Notes under the pieces: generated by a model
Databases searched by the model: none
What the model was told of the DNA's origin: nothing
The model's input: the letters and a program-made list of their open reading frames with translations, nothing else
Origin: Candidatus Methanoprimaticola hominis
GTDB lineage: Archaea; Thermoplasmatota; Thermoplasmata; Methanomassiliicoccales; Methanomethylophilaceae
DNA: 5,198 nt
NCBI GenBank assembly: GCA_006954465.1
Contig: LVVU01000104.1
Location: forward strand, 1 to 5,198
Direction: 5' to 3'
Part shown: positions 1 through 5,198 of the stretch, one piece after another
Layout of the letters: each line of letters begins with the position of its first letter
How positions within the stretch are numbered: position 1 is the stretch's first letter
Position numbers and translations under genes: made by a program

Positions 1-140
1 ACACGGAGGTGCTCATGACCCTCCACCACGATCTCGCGGGCGCTCTTATGAAGGTCGGTAAGATCGAACAGGCCGAGAAGCATCTCATCCGTGCCATGGA
101 GATCGGGATCGGCCATACGGCATCGTCCCTCGACGATTGA
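1..140 (+). CDS. C-terminal end of a TPR-type repeat protein (5' truncated by window)
   Basis: The reading frame is open from base 3 to a TGA at 138-140, giving 45 residues that begin TEVLMTLHHDLAGALMKVGK and end in ASSLDD. The stretch LAGALMKVGKIEQAEKHLIR has the spacing of a tetratricopeptide helix pair: small residues at the A-helix packing positions, a glycine at the turn (x-V-G-K), then A-E-K-H-L at the B helix. TPRs are protein-interaction scaffolds, so this is probably a cytoplasmic repeat protein. The start and any other domain lie outside the window, so no specific role can be given. The gene ends 120 nt before the MATE start, with a hairpin and a promoter between them, so the two are probably separate transcription units. 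The TPR assignment rests on one repeat only. Confidence 0.7.
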   Translation, partial: TEVLMTLHHDLAGALMKVGKIEQAEKHLIRAMEIGIGHTASSLDD

Positions 141-151
141 GACCTCTTTTC

Positions 152-171
152 AAGGATCCTCCTGGATCCTT
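152..171 (+). terminator. Perfect 8-bp stem-loop after the TPR gene, possible terminator
   Basis: AAGGATCC (152-159) and GGATCCTT (164-171) are perfect inverted repeats separated by a 4-base loop TCCT. The hairpin begins 11 nt after the TGA of the upstream gene and is preceded by a pyrimidine/T-rich run, CCTCTTTTC (143-151). Archaeal termination depends mostly on T-rich tracts rather than on hairpins, so the T run may matter as much as the stem. The position between two genes that each have their own signals fits transcript 3'-end formation or mRNA stabilisation. A role as a protein-binding palindrome cannot be excluded. Confidence 0.4.
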
Positions 172-232
172 TCATCCTTCTCGGGCTTCTCGTTCGGAAC
201 GACTGGATATCCATCGGCTTCGTTCATAACAT

Positions 233-240
233 ACATATAT
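233..240 (+). promoter_or_regulatory. TATA box of the MATE gene (leaderless-type spacing)
   Basis: ACATATAT is centred about 25 nt before the ATG at 261. Archaeal TATA boxes sit about 26 nt upstream of the transcription start, so transcription would begin at or within a base or two of the start codon, giving a leaderless mRNA. The AGGGG at 251-255 would then not be transcribed and cannot serve as a ribosome binding site. No clear purine-rich BRE is visible just upstream (TCATA). Confidence 0.5.
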
Positions 241-260
241 CCGGCCTGTAAGGGGCACGC

Positions 261-1727
261 ATGGGCGATCATATCGTAGAGACGGATGATGTGAAGACCC
301 TTCTCGGGAATCCGAAGAAGGCGTTGATAGCGATGGCCATCCCTATGATGATCGCCACCGTGGTCCAGTCGGCTAACAACATGATCGACGCGATCTGGCT
401 GGCCGGACTCGGTGCGGGCGCTCTAGCGGCAACGGGGGTCGTGTTCCCTCTGTTCTTCGTCGTCATGGGATTCGGGAATGGCATCGGAGTGGGAGCATCC
501 CAGGCCCTTTCCAGACGCATTGGCGCCGGGGATTACGACGGGACATCCAAGGTCGCGGCCCAGGCCGTCATGATAGGACTCGCAGGAGGCCTCGTCATGA
601 CCGTCGCCTTCCTCTTACTGGCGGAACCCCTCCTCTCGATATGCGGCGCAGGGGAATACCTGGACGAGTGCATGGAGTACGCGATCCCGATTCTGTTCTT
701 CATCCCCGTGTTCCTGATCGGATCCATCCTCAGCGGGCTTCTGAGATCCGAGGGTGCATCGAAGCGCGCCATGAACATCCAGGTCGTCGGTGCCGCGATC
801 AACATCGTCCTGGATCCGATCTTCATCTATATCTACGGATGGGGTATATCCGGAGCGGCTTGGGCGACGTCCATATCCATGACCGTCAGCATGGTCATAG
901 GCCTCTATTGGTACTTCATTAAGAAGGACACGTTCGTCAGGATCCCTCTGAGGGGGTTCCGTTTCGATAAGGGGCTGGATTGGGACATAATGAAGGTCGG
1001 CATCCCGGCATCCATGGAGTTCATCATCATGTCCCTGGTGGCTGTGATAATGAACAGGATCATCCTGGGATTGGACCCTGTCAACGGCATCGCTGTGTAT
1101 TCGTCGGGATGGAGGGCGCTGGAGATCGTCATGATCCCCGCCATGTCCTTCGGATTCTCCATCGTCCCGATATGCGCCGCAGCTTACGGTGCCGGAAGGA
1201 TCGACAAGTTCAGACAGACGTACAGGCTCTCGGTCCTCTACGGCACCTGCACCATGATCGTATTGGCCGTGATCCTCCTGGTCTTCGCGCCTCAGATATC
1301 GGTGCTATTCTCGTATTCCGAAGGGATGGAGGACCTGGGTGAACAGCTGACCGCCTTCCTCAGGGTGGGTGCGCTGTTCATCCCGTTCGTGACGGTGAGC
1401 TACGCATCCTCCAGCATGTTCCAATCCCTGGGCATGGGGACGAGGTCCCTCGTCGCGACCGTGATGATGCACATGCTCGGAGTGCCGATCTGTGCTGCGC
1501 TCTCGACCTTCGGCGACCTGTCCATGATATGGTACGGCCTCACGGTATCGGAGATCGCCGGTGCAGCCATACTCGGCACCTGGGCCGTCCTCACCGTCCG
1601 CAGGCTCGGGGACCCCATGGAGAAGGAAGCGGATACGGACCGTATCGGCTCGAGCCGACGAGAACAATATTATCCTGCTTCCGATACCTCCGCTCATGGC
1701 ACGGACCGGCATCCTCGGACCAGATGA
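261..1727 (+). CDS. MATE-family multidrug/cation antiporter
   Basis: A 488-residue polytopic membrane protein with the expected layout of about 12 transmembrane helices in two related halves. Family-typical stretches are visible. TM1 carries QSANNMIDAIWLAGLGAGAL (36-55), with the usual D between small residues. GVGASQALSRRIGAGD (76-91) follows TM2. INIVLDPIFIYIYGWGISGA (180-199), with its LDPIFI motif, is in the N-half. SFGFSIVPICAAAYGAGRID (296-315) is the equivalent loop of the C-half. MATE proteins export cationic drugs or metabolites in exchange for Na+ or H+; the substrate here cannot be read from sequence. Length is slightly above the usual 440-460 because of a hydrophilic tail (451-488) after the last helix. 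That tail is encoded over the promoter and start of the next gene, and its last 32 nt overlap it. The ATG at 261 is supported by a TATA box 25 nt upstream and by an N-terminus (residues 1-20) leading straight into TM1. Confidence 0.93.
   Translation: MGDHIVETDDVKTLLGNPKKALIAMAIPMMIATVVQSANNMIDAIWLAGLGAGALAATGVVFPLFFVVMGFGNGIGVGASQALSRRIGAGDYDGTSKVAAQAVMIGLAGGLVMTVAFLLLAEPLLSICGAGEYLDECMEYAIPILFFIPVFLIGSILSGLLRSEGASKRAMNIQVVGAAINIVLDPIFIYIYGWGISGAAWATSISMTVSMVIGLYWYFIKKDTFVRIPLRGFRFDKGLDWDIMKVGIPASMEFIIMSLVAVIMNRIILGLDPVNGIAVYSSGWRALEIVMIPAMSFGFSIVPICAAAYGAGRIDKFRQTYRLSVLYGTCTMIVLAVILLVFAPQISVLFSYSEGMEDLGEQLTAFLRVGALFIPFVTVSYASSSMFQSLGMGTRSLVATVMMHMLGVPICAALSTFGDLSMIWYGLTVSEIAGAAILGTWAVLTVRRLGDPMEKEADTDRIGSSRREQYYPASDTSAHGTDRHPRTR
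1666..1673 (+). promoter_or_regulatory. TATA box of the TPR/DUF4261-like gene, inside the MATE coding region
   Basis: AATATTAT is an AT-rich island in otherwise GC-rich coding sequence, centred about 26 nt before the ATG at 1696, the distance expected for a leaderless archaeal transcript. The purine-rich CGAGAAC just upstream (1660-1665 region) could act as a BRE. The box overlaps codons in the non-conserved tail of the MATE protein, where sequence is free to carry a promoter. It is the main reason for choosing 1696 as the start of the next gene. Confidence 0.55.
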
Positions 1728-3453
1728 TATCAAGACCTTCGAATCCTTCATCGAGGAGGACTCGGGCGATTTCAAAGGGCTCCTCGAGAGCATCGCGAAG
1801 ACGATCGCGGATGGTCTCGATGCCAAGAGGTTCAACGAGGACGACGTCCATTCCGATCTCGAGATCGCGTTATGGATCTCATACGCCTGTCTGAACATAG
1901 GCGATTACGAGCACTGCTACACATCGTGCGAATGGCTCTCCCGCGTCGAGAACCAGGACTCGGGATGCGGACAGTGGTTCTATCGCTACGCCAACTCCCT
2001 GATGTACTGCGGCAAGCTCAGGCTCGCTCTTGAGTACGTTCTGCGTGGAGTATCCGAGGAGCCCGCCTATCCGTGGAACTGGCTGACCCTCGGACGCCTG
2101 AGATCCCATTACGGCGACCGCGACGGCGCCTTGGCCGCAGCCAAGAAGGGATTGGAGCTCATGCCGGCCGATCCGGAGTTCGAGCTGCTGGTCAGGGATA
2201 TCGAGGAGGGCACCCCCCTGGAGGTCATGGAGGTCCGTCCCGATCCTGCGGATCCCGCCCCTCAGTCAGTGGAGTTCGCATTCGAGAGCAACGACCCCTC
2301 ATTGGCGGCCAAGGCCGAAGCCGTGATGGGGATCGTCGTGGACACCAAGGCGCTCCAGGAGATCAAGAAGGTCCTCGGACCTTCCGGATGGATCGCCGAT
2401 CACCCCTACTGCACTTTCATGAAGGAGGGTCCGAAGGGCCAGATAATGGTCACCCTCGCGATGGACGAGGCCTACCTCTCCAAGATGCCTGCGGACAGGC
2501 TGCGCAATATAATCGGTTCGATCCCGGGGATGGAGGCCGCCGCTAGGAAGATGCTTCCGCCGGACAGGCAGAACGCATCTCTCTACGGTCTCACGATAGA
2601 CCGCAGGTTGAGACCGATGCTCAGCTTCGGCGATTTCGAGAACGACCCTCAGACCATACCGTTCGACGAGGATCTCCAGCCCATCCGTCCCAATTACAAG
2701 GGAGGCCCCTTCGTGGCCTTCGTCCTTCTATCGGACGAGAACTGCGACTACGAGGTCATACGCAAGGCGCTGTCCGATGACTGGGGCATCCCCTGCAGGC
2801 AGTCAACCGAGAACGGGAGCCTGGTGTTCGAACACGGCGGGGATCTCGTCGCATACAATCTGATCAAGGGACAGGTCCCCGATGGAGAGGCCCAGGAGAA
2901 CGCTAGGAACAACTACCTCTGGGAGGGCGCTCTCGATGCAACGGAGAAGCATCGCTCCCATCTCCTCGTAGCGCTCGTCAATCACGGCGAATTCCCCATC
3001 GATGCCGGGATCCTGCACACCAAGCTCGTCGCCGCCGCATGCAGGCTCGACAACGTGGTCGGAGTGTACTTCACCGGAACGGTCGTCAGCCCCGGATCCT
3101 ATCTCGAGGAGGCGGAGCATATCCGCAAGGGCACCATACCCCTTCTGGATTGGGTGTGGTTCGGCCTCTACCAATCGGAGGAGGGATGTGGAGGATATAC
3201 CCGCGGCCTCACGGTCTTCGGCAAGGAGGAGCTCGAGGTCGTCAATTTCGAAGGGGATCTCCAGACCGTCCGCGACATCCTCGTCGATGTGGCGTTCTAC
3301 CTCCTGCAGGAGGATGCGACTCTCGATCCCGGGGACGGAATCTCCCTTCCTACCGGAGACGTCCTCACCGTCACACGCTCTCTCGGCTATTCGCTCGATG
3401 AGGAGACGCTGAAGATCGGGATCCCCAGGGGATTCCGCTCCCAAGTCAATTAA
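1696..3453 (+). CDS. TPR protein with C-terminal DUF4261-like domain
   Basis: A 585-residue soluble protein with no signal peptide or membrane segment. Residues about 1-50 are acidic and helical. Residues about 55-165 read as TPR-like helix pairs, clearest at QWFYRYANSLMYCGKLRLAL (93-112) and WNWLTLGRLRSHYGDRDGAL (127-146), each with the turn glycine and the following A/L pattern. A hinge rich in P, D and E (about 172-195) leads to an unrecognised middle region (about 200-335). The C-terminal part (about 337-580) resembles DUF4261: an opening FVAFVLLSDE, then a polar N/W segment before KHRSHLLVALVN (418-429), and YTRGLTVFGKEELEVVNFEG (501-520), the GL-x-x-FG-x-x-E-hEV pattern of that family. 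The biochemical role of DUF4261 is unknown to me, so no activity is claimed. The frame is open upstream to 1561, but that part overlaps the conserved last helix of the MATE gene. ATG 1696 has a well-placed TATA box. It ends in TAA 24 nt before the next gene. Confidence 0.82.
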   Translation: MARTGILGPDDIKTFESFIEEDSGDFKGLLESIAKTIADGLDAKRFNEDDVHSDLEIALWISYACLNIGDYEHCYTSCEWLSRVENQDSGCGQWFYRYANSLMYCGKLRLALEYVLRGVSEEPAYPWNWLTLGRLRSHYGDRDGALAAAKKGLELMPADPEFELLVRDIEEGTPLEVMEVRPDPADPAPQSVEFAFESNDPSLAAKAEAVMGIVVDTKALQEIKKVLGPSGWIADHPYCTFMKEGPKGQIMVTLAMDEAYLSKMPADRLRNIIGSIPGMEAAARKMLPPDRQNASLYGLTIDRRLRPMLSFGDFENDPQTIPFDEDLQPIRPNYKGGPFVAFVLLSDENCDYEVIRKALSDDWGIPCRQSTENGSLVFEHGGDLVAYNLIKGQVPDGEAQENARNNYLWEGALDATEKHRSHLLVALVNHGEFPIDAGILHTKLVAAACRLDNVVGVYFTGTVVSPGSYLEEAEHIRKGTIPLLDWVWFGLYQSEEGCGGYTRGLTVFGKEELEVVNFEGDLQTVRDILVDVAFYLLQEDATLDPGDGISLPTGDVLTVTRSLGYSLDEETLKIGIPRGFRSQVN

Positions 3454-3456
3454 TAC
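3448..3456 (+). promoter_or_regulatory. TATA box of the DUF4428-like gene, overlapping the preceding stop codon
   Basis: AATTAATAC is centred about 25 nt before the ATG at 3477. The TAA stop of the preceding gene (3451-3453) is itself part of the box, so the two genes are packed as tightly as separate promoters allow. The spacing predicts a leaderless transcript starting at or near 3477. Confidence 0.5.
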
Positions 3457-3457
3457 A

Positions 3458-3474
3458 CTGGACGCATCCTCCAG
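3458..3474. repeat. Short inverted repeat between TATA box and start codon
   Basis: CTGGA (3458-3462) and TCCAG (3470-3474) form a 5-bp inverted repeat around a 7-base centre. It lies exactly between the TATA box and the start at 3477, where an archaeal repressor would block polymerase loading. It is short enough to be chance, so an operator role is only a suggestion. Confidence 0.2.
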
Positions 3475-3476
3475 CC

Positions 3477-4112
3477 ATGCGCCTGAGAAGGGTAGGGAAG
3501 GAAGATATGGACCGTACGTGTCTCGTCTGCAAGCGCAGAGAAGGGGATGTCCGTATCCGCGAAGGCTATGTCTGCCGCTACTGCGTCCCTGTCCGTTCGG
3601 GATTCGACGGCCTATCTGCCGAGGATATCACAGCAGGCCACATGAAGGACAGGGAATTACTCGACAGGGTCGATTCATTCGTCGAATCGGGATCCTACGG
3701 AGATCTGCGTTTTGATGACGAACACGAGCTCTTCTTCAAAGGCCCGTGGCCCAGCTATTCCATCCCTGTCCTGTCCTACTCCGAGATAGTCGGCTATCGC
3801 GTGATGATCGACGGTGATCCCATAGCCTTCGATTCCGTGGATGGCAAGCGCGCCTTGTTCAGAGCGTGCACGGACGAATACATCCGCAGCACTTGCAAGA
3901 AGATCGATTCCATCATCCTTGAACTGGACAGCTCCAGGTCGAATGTGAGATTCTCCCCGTATACCATACGCAAGGGCATGTCCGGAGTCTGTGATTCCAA
4001 GGAGGGCTGCTTCAGACTCGCTATCTCGATCTCCAGGAAGCTGGATTCGATCGTGGAGAATAACATCGCTTCTGGTGTCAAAAAGCAATTGGATAATAAT
4101 CAACCGAATTAA
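3477..4112 (+). CDS. DUF4428-like zinc-ribbon protein
   Basis: A 211-residue protein with an N-terminal four-cysteine motif, C15-x2-C18 and C33-x2-C36, with the EGYVC spacing typical of the short zinc-binding DUF4428 domain. It is followed by a helical stretch containing LSAEDITAGHMKDRELLD (47-64), like the segment that often follows this domain. The next part (about 74-150) reads as beta strands: LRFDDEHELFF (77-87), then YSIPVLSYSEIVGYRVMIDG (94-113). In DUF4428-type proteins a comparable segment (native-ligand-free, SYDDIV-x-hEL-x-DG pattern) follows the zinc finger. Two more cysteines (172, 178) occur near the C-terminus. It is cytoplasmic with no membrane segment; the molecular role is not known. 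ATG 3477 fits a TATA box 25 nt upstream. An alternative start at 3507 (MDRTCLVCK) follows a purine run, GGGAAGGAAG, and would give 201 residues and a more usual distance to the first cysteine. It ends in TAA, 32 nt before the next start. Confidence 0.75.
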   Translation: MRLRRVGKEDMDRTCLVCKRREGDVRIREGYVCRYCVPVRSGFDGLSAEDITAGHMKDRELLDRVDSFVESGSYGDLRFDDEHELFFKGPWPSYSIPVLSYSEIVGYRVMIDGDPIAFDSVDGKRALFRACTDEYIRSTCKKIDSIILELDSSRSNVRFSPYTIRKGMSGVCDSKEGCFRLAISISRKLDSIVENNIASGVKKQLDNNQPN

Positions 4113-4121
4113 GTTACCAGC

Positions 4122-4129
4122 TTTATTAA
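4122..4129 (+). promoter_or_regulatory. Probable TATA box of the UAG-containing gene
   Basis: TTTATTAA lies in a 32-nt AT-rich gap and is centred about 19 nt before the ATG at 4145. That is a little close for a leaderless start, which would place the transcription start slightly inside the gene. A second AT-rich element, AATTAAGTTA (4108-4117), sits about 33 nt upstream of the ATG. Either could be the functional box. The uncertainty leaves open a later start at ATG 4190. Confidence 0.35.
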
Positions 4130-4144
4130 TCACGAAGTGTTATT

Positions 4145-4924
4145 ATGATATTCGACTCACTCGATCTCCAGGTGCTCGGTCGTGTCATAATGCGCAAGGG
4201 ATGCGAAACCGCCAAGGTGACCTTCGAACCCGGATTGTCCGATATCCAGCGCTACAGATGGGTGGATGAGATAGTCAAACAGATCGCCCGCGCTCGCGCG
4301 ATGGCCAATTTCGCTCGTAACGACTTCTCCACGATATGCTCCCAATCCGCTCTGTTCTCCGAGAGCGTATCCTTCATGCCTCCGTGGATGTACGACATGT
4401 ACATCTCCGGCCTGAGCGAGCGCGATAGCGCTGATGAGAGGAGATTCATCATGATGAACGGGGAGCTCATCAGGCAGATCCCTCTGATCAAGATCGCTAT
4501 GCGCGAAGCGGACAAGGGGATCGGGAGCGATCTGTTCCTCATCGACTCCGACATCCTGATGATGGACCGCCTCAGGAAGCTCGTCGGAAGGTTGTCCTTC
4601 TAGCTGGATGGTTGCGAGGAGGACGTGGAGGACCTCGAGGCGGATCTCGCAACACTGGAACGCGTAGCATCCTCGGTCATACGCATGCGCACGGGGAAGG
4701 CTGTTTCGAGTCCGGATCTGTCCGTATCGGCGAAGAGACTGGATTCCTTGGATTGGGAGGAATTCGATGTCAATTTCGACTATGGTTTGACGTCGGAAGA
4801 GAGAAATACGGTAGGTTATTTCCGCGAGAACTCGGGCAGGTATTTAATAGCGATGTATACCCGCTGCATCCTGAACTCGAGATTTCCCGAATCCTGCGTC
4901 ATCCGGGACAGGCCAGCATGGTGA
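4145..4924 (+). CDS. Unrecognised protein with one in-frame UAG (candidate pyrrolysine readthrough)
   Basis: The frame runs from ATG 4145 through 152 codons to TAG (4601-4603), then continues in the same frame for 106 codons to TGA (4922-4924). With readthrough the product has 259 residues, UAG at 153. I do not recognise the family. The first part is mixed: LDIQ-like start, a helical R/A-rich stretch (about 33-60), the aromatic FMPPWMYDMYISGL (77-90), and a hydrophobic helix region ending DRLRKLVGRLSF (141-152). After the UAG comes an acidic helix, LDGCEEDVEDLEADLATLER, then a mixed C-terminal part with four further aromatic-rich segments (WEEFDVNFDYGL, NTVGYF, YLIAMYTRC). There is no signal peptide or membrane segment. 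The helix character is continuous across the UAG. If UAG is read as stop, the gene is 4145-4603 (152 residues). ATG 4145 is the first start after an upstream in-frame TAA; ATG 4190 is an alternative. Existence of the gene is fairly sure; readthrough is an inference. Confidence 0.6.
4601..4603 (+). other. In-frame TAG: pyrrolysine codon or stop
   Basis: The only TAG ending any credible frame in the window; the other complete genes end in TGA or TAA. Methanomassiliicoccales carry the pyl genes and decode UAG as pyrrolysine, best known in methylamine methyltransferases, and tend to avoid TAG as a stop. The sequence context is TCC TTC TAG CTG GAT. A weak 5-bp stem (CGAGG 4615-4619 with CCTCG 4633-4637) lies 12 nt downstream, but no strong recoding structure is evident, and archaea do not strictly need one. 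A true stop or a nonsense mutation remains possible. Confidence 0.45.
4604..4924 (+). other. Open frame downstream of the TAG (3' half of the gene, or a separate small gene)
   Basis: Read alone, the first usable start is GTG 4625 (99 residues, beginning VEDLEADLATLE). A GGAGG lies at 4618-4622, but only 2 nt separate it from the GTG, too close for a working ribosome binding site, and the same bases encode E-E-D in frame. The next start, ATG 4685, has no ribosome binding site. No TATA box lies at a suitable distance from either. By hand count about 65% of third codon positions are G or C, in keeping with coding sequence here. The lack of its own start signals favours continuity with the upstream frame. 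Confidence 0.5.
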
Positions 4925-4965
4925 GCAATCAGGTATGTCCATATCATCCATCCATCATTGCGGTG

Positions 4966-4975
4966 TTTCATATAC
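4966..4975 (+). promoter_or_regulatory. TATA box of the last (truncated) gene
   Basis: TTTCATATAC is centred about 27 nt before the ATG at 4999, in a 74-nt intergenic gap (4925-4998) that holds no gene. The spacing again predicts a leaderless transcript. A GTTTCA hexamer at 4965-4970 recurs at 4980-4985, 15 bases later; this may be chance. Confidence 0.45.
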
Positions 4976-4998
4976 CGAGGTTTCAGATTTACTAATCC

Positions 4999-5198
4999 AT
5001 GAGCGAAATCGACGCCGCCAGGATACTGACCAGGTCCGAGATCGAGGTCCTCTCCGGAGAGTGCCTCTCCAATGCCAACCGCGATCTCTACAAAAGGATC
5101 AGGGATATGAAGAACGATAAGATCGCCGCCTACCAGTCCGCTTCCGGCGGAGCGATCGAGAAGGATGTGGCCGATGGGATCATCGGCGTGCTGACCAC
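4999..5198 (+). CDS. Unrecognised helical protein, N-terminal part (3' truncated by window)
   Basis: From ATG 4999 the frame is open to the window edge: 66 complete codons plus two bases. The protein begins MSEIDAARILTRSEIEVLSG and continues with NANRDLYKRIRDMKNDKIAA, then a small-residue turn (SASGGA) and EKDVADGIIGVLT. The predicted character is soluble and alpha-helical with many charged residues; no signal peptide, membrane segment or catalytic motif is visible. Codon use (ATC, GAG, CTC, TCC, AGG) matches the clearly real genes upstream, and a TATA-like box lies 27 nt before the start, so it is very likely a true gene. I cannot name a family from this part. Confidence 0.7.
   Translation, partial: MSEIDAARILTRSEIEVLSGECLSNANRDLYKRIRDMKNDKIAAYQSASGGAIEKDVADGIIGVLT

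Noticed and set aside
91..279. Open frame on the + strand spanning the end of the TPR gene and the MATE promoter
   Set aside because: It overlaps two real genes in a different frame, covers the hairpin and TATA box, and has no start signals or recognisable domain.
1561..1695. In-frame N-terminal extension of the TPR/DUF4261-like gene to an upstream ATG at 1561
   Set aside because: It overlaps the conserved last helix of the MATE gene in another frame, and its P/S/R-rich translation is typical of an out-of-frame shadow. The promoter at 1666-1673 supports ATG 1696.
1305..1898. 197-codon open frame on the minus strand across the MATE/TPR junction
   Set aside because: It lies opposite two real coding regions, has a biased translation with no domain, and no promoter on that strand.
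2803..3444. 213-codon open frame on the minus strand
   Set aside because: It is a mirror of the TPR/DUF4261-like gene, whose GAT/GAG/CTC codons leave the complement free of stops. It has no start signals, and the + strand shows a recognisable domain.
3675..4133. 152-codon open frame on the minus strand
   Set aside because: It lies opposite the DUF4428-like gene, which has a clear zinc motif on the + strand.
4615..4637. Stem downstream of the TAG as a pyrrolysine insertion element
   Set aside because: Only 5 bp with a 13-base loop, easily chance in GAG/GAC-rich sequence. Not strong enough to list as a feature.
1696..4924. Toxin-immunity or defence cluster
   Set aside because: No toxin, nuclease, ATPase or secretion signal is visible in any of the genes, so the idea has no sequence support.
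4612..4995. 127-codon + strand open frame, G/R-rich at its start
   Set aside because: It competes with the frame that continues past the TAG. Its composition (RGGRGGPRGG) reflects GAG/GAC codons read out of frame, and it overlaps the promoter of the last gene.
1..5198. CRISPR array, tRNA or rRNA gene, insertion sequence
   Set aside because: No regularly spaced repeats, cloverleaf, rRNA-like stretch, transposase or terminal inverted repeats were found on reading both strands.

Overview
The window looks archaeal, most likely a gut-type Methanomassiliicoccales (Thermoplasmatota) relative. The grounds are moderate to high GC, frequent AGG/ATA codons, short intergenic gaps and, upstream of nearly every start, an AT-rich TATA-like box about 20-27 nt before the ATG with no convincing Shine-Dalgarno sequence (leaderless archaeal promoters). 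This assignment is an inference from style, not from a marker gene: no rRNA, tRNA or methanogenesis gene is present.

Layout, all on the + strand: (1) the last 45 codons of a TPR-type protein (1-140), followed by a hairpin; (2) a full-length MATE-family multidrug/cation antiporter (261-1727); (3) a 585-residue TPR protein with a C-terminal DUF4261-like domain (1696-3453), whose promoter and start lie inside the 3' end of the MATE gene; (4) a DUF4428-like protein with an N-terminal four-cysteine zinc-binding motif (3477-4112); (5) an unrecognised gene (4145-4924) whose frame is interrupted by one in-frame TAG at 4601-4603 and then stays open to a TGA; (6) the first 66 codons of an unrecognised gene running off the end (4999-5198).

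The most interesting point is gene 5. TAG is used nowhere else in the window as a stop (the other complete ends are TGA or TAA). Methanomassiliicoccales are known to decode UAG as pyrrolysine. The frame continues past the TAG for 106 codons without a good independent start, so a 259-residue readthrough protein with pyrrolysine at position 153 is a real possibility. The alternatives are a plain stop followed by a separate small gene, or a nonsense-mutated gene.

Apart from the transporter, the genes are uncharacterised cytoplasmic proteins. Each seems to have its own promoter, so this looks like a string of single-gene units rather than one operon. I see no CRISPR array, insertion sequence, RNA gene or attachment site, and there is no gene-free stretch longer than about 120 bases.
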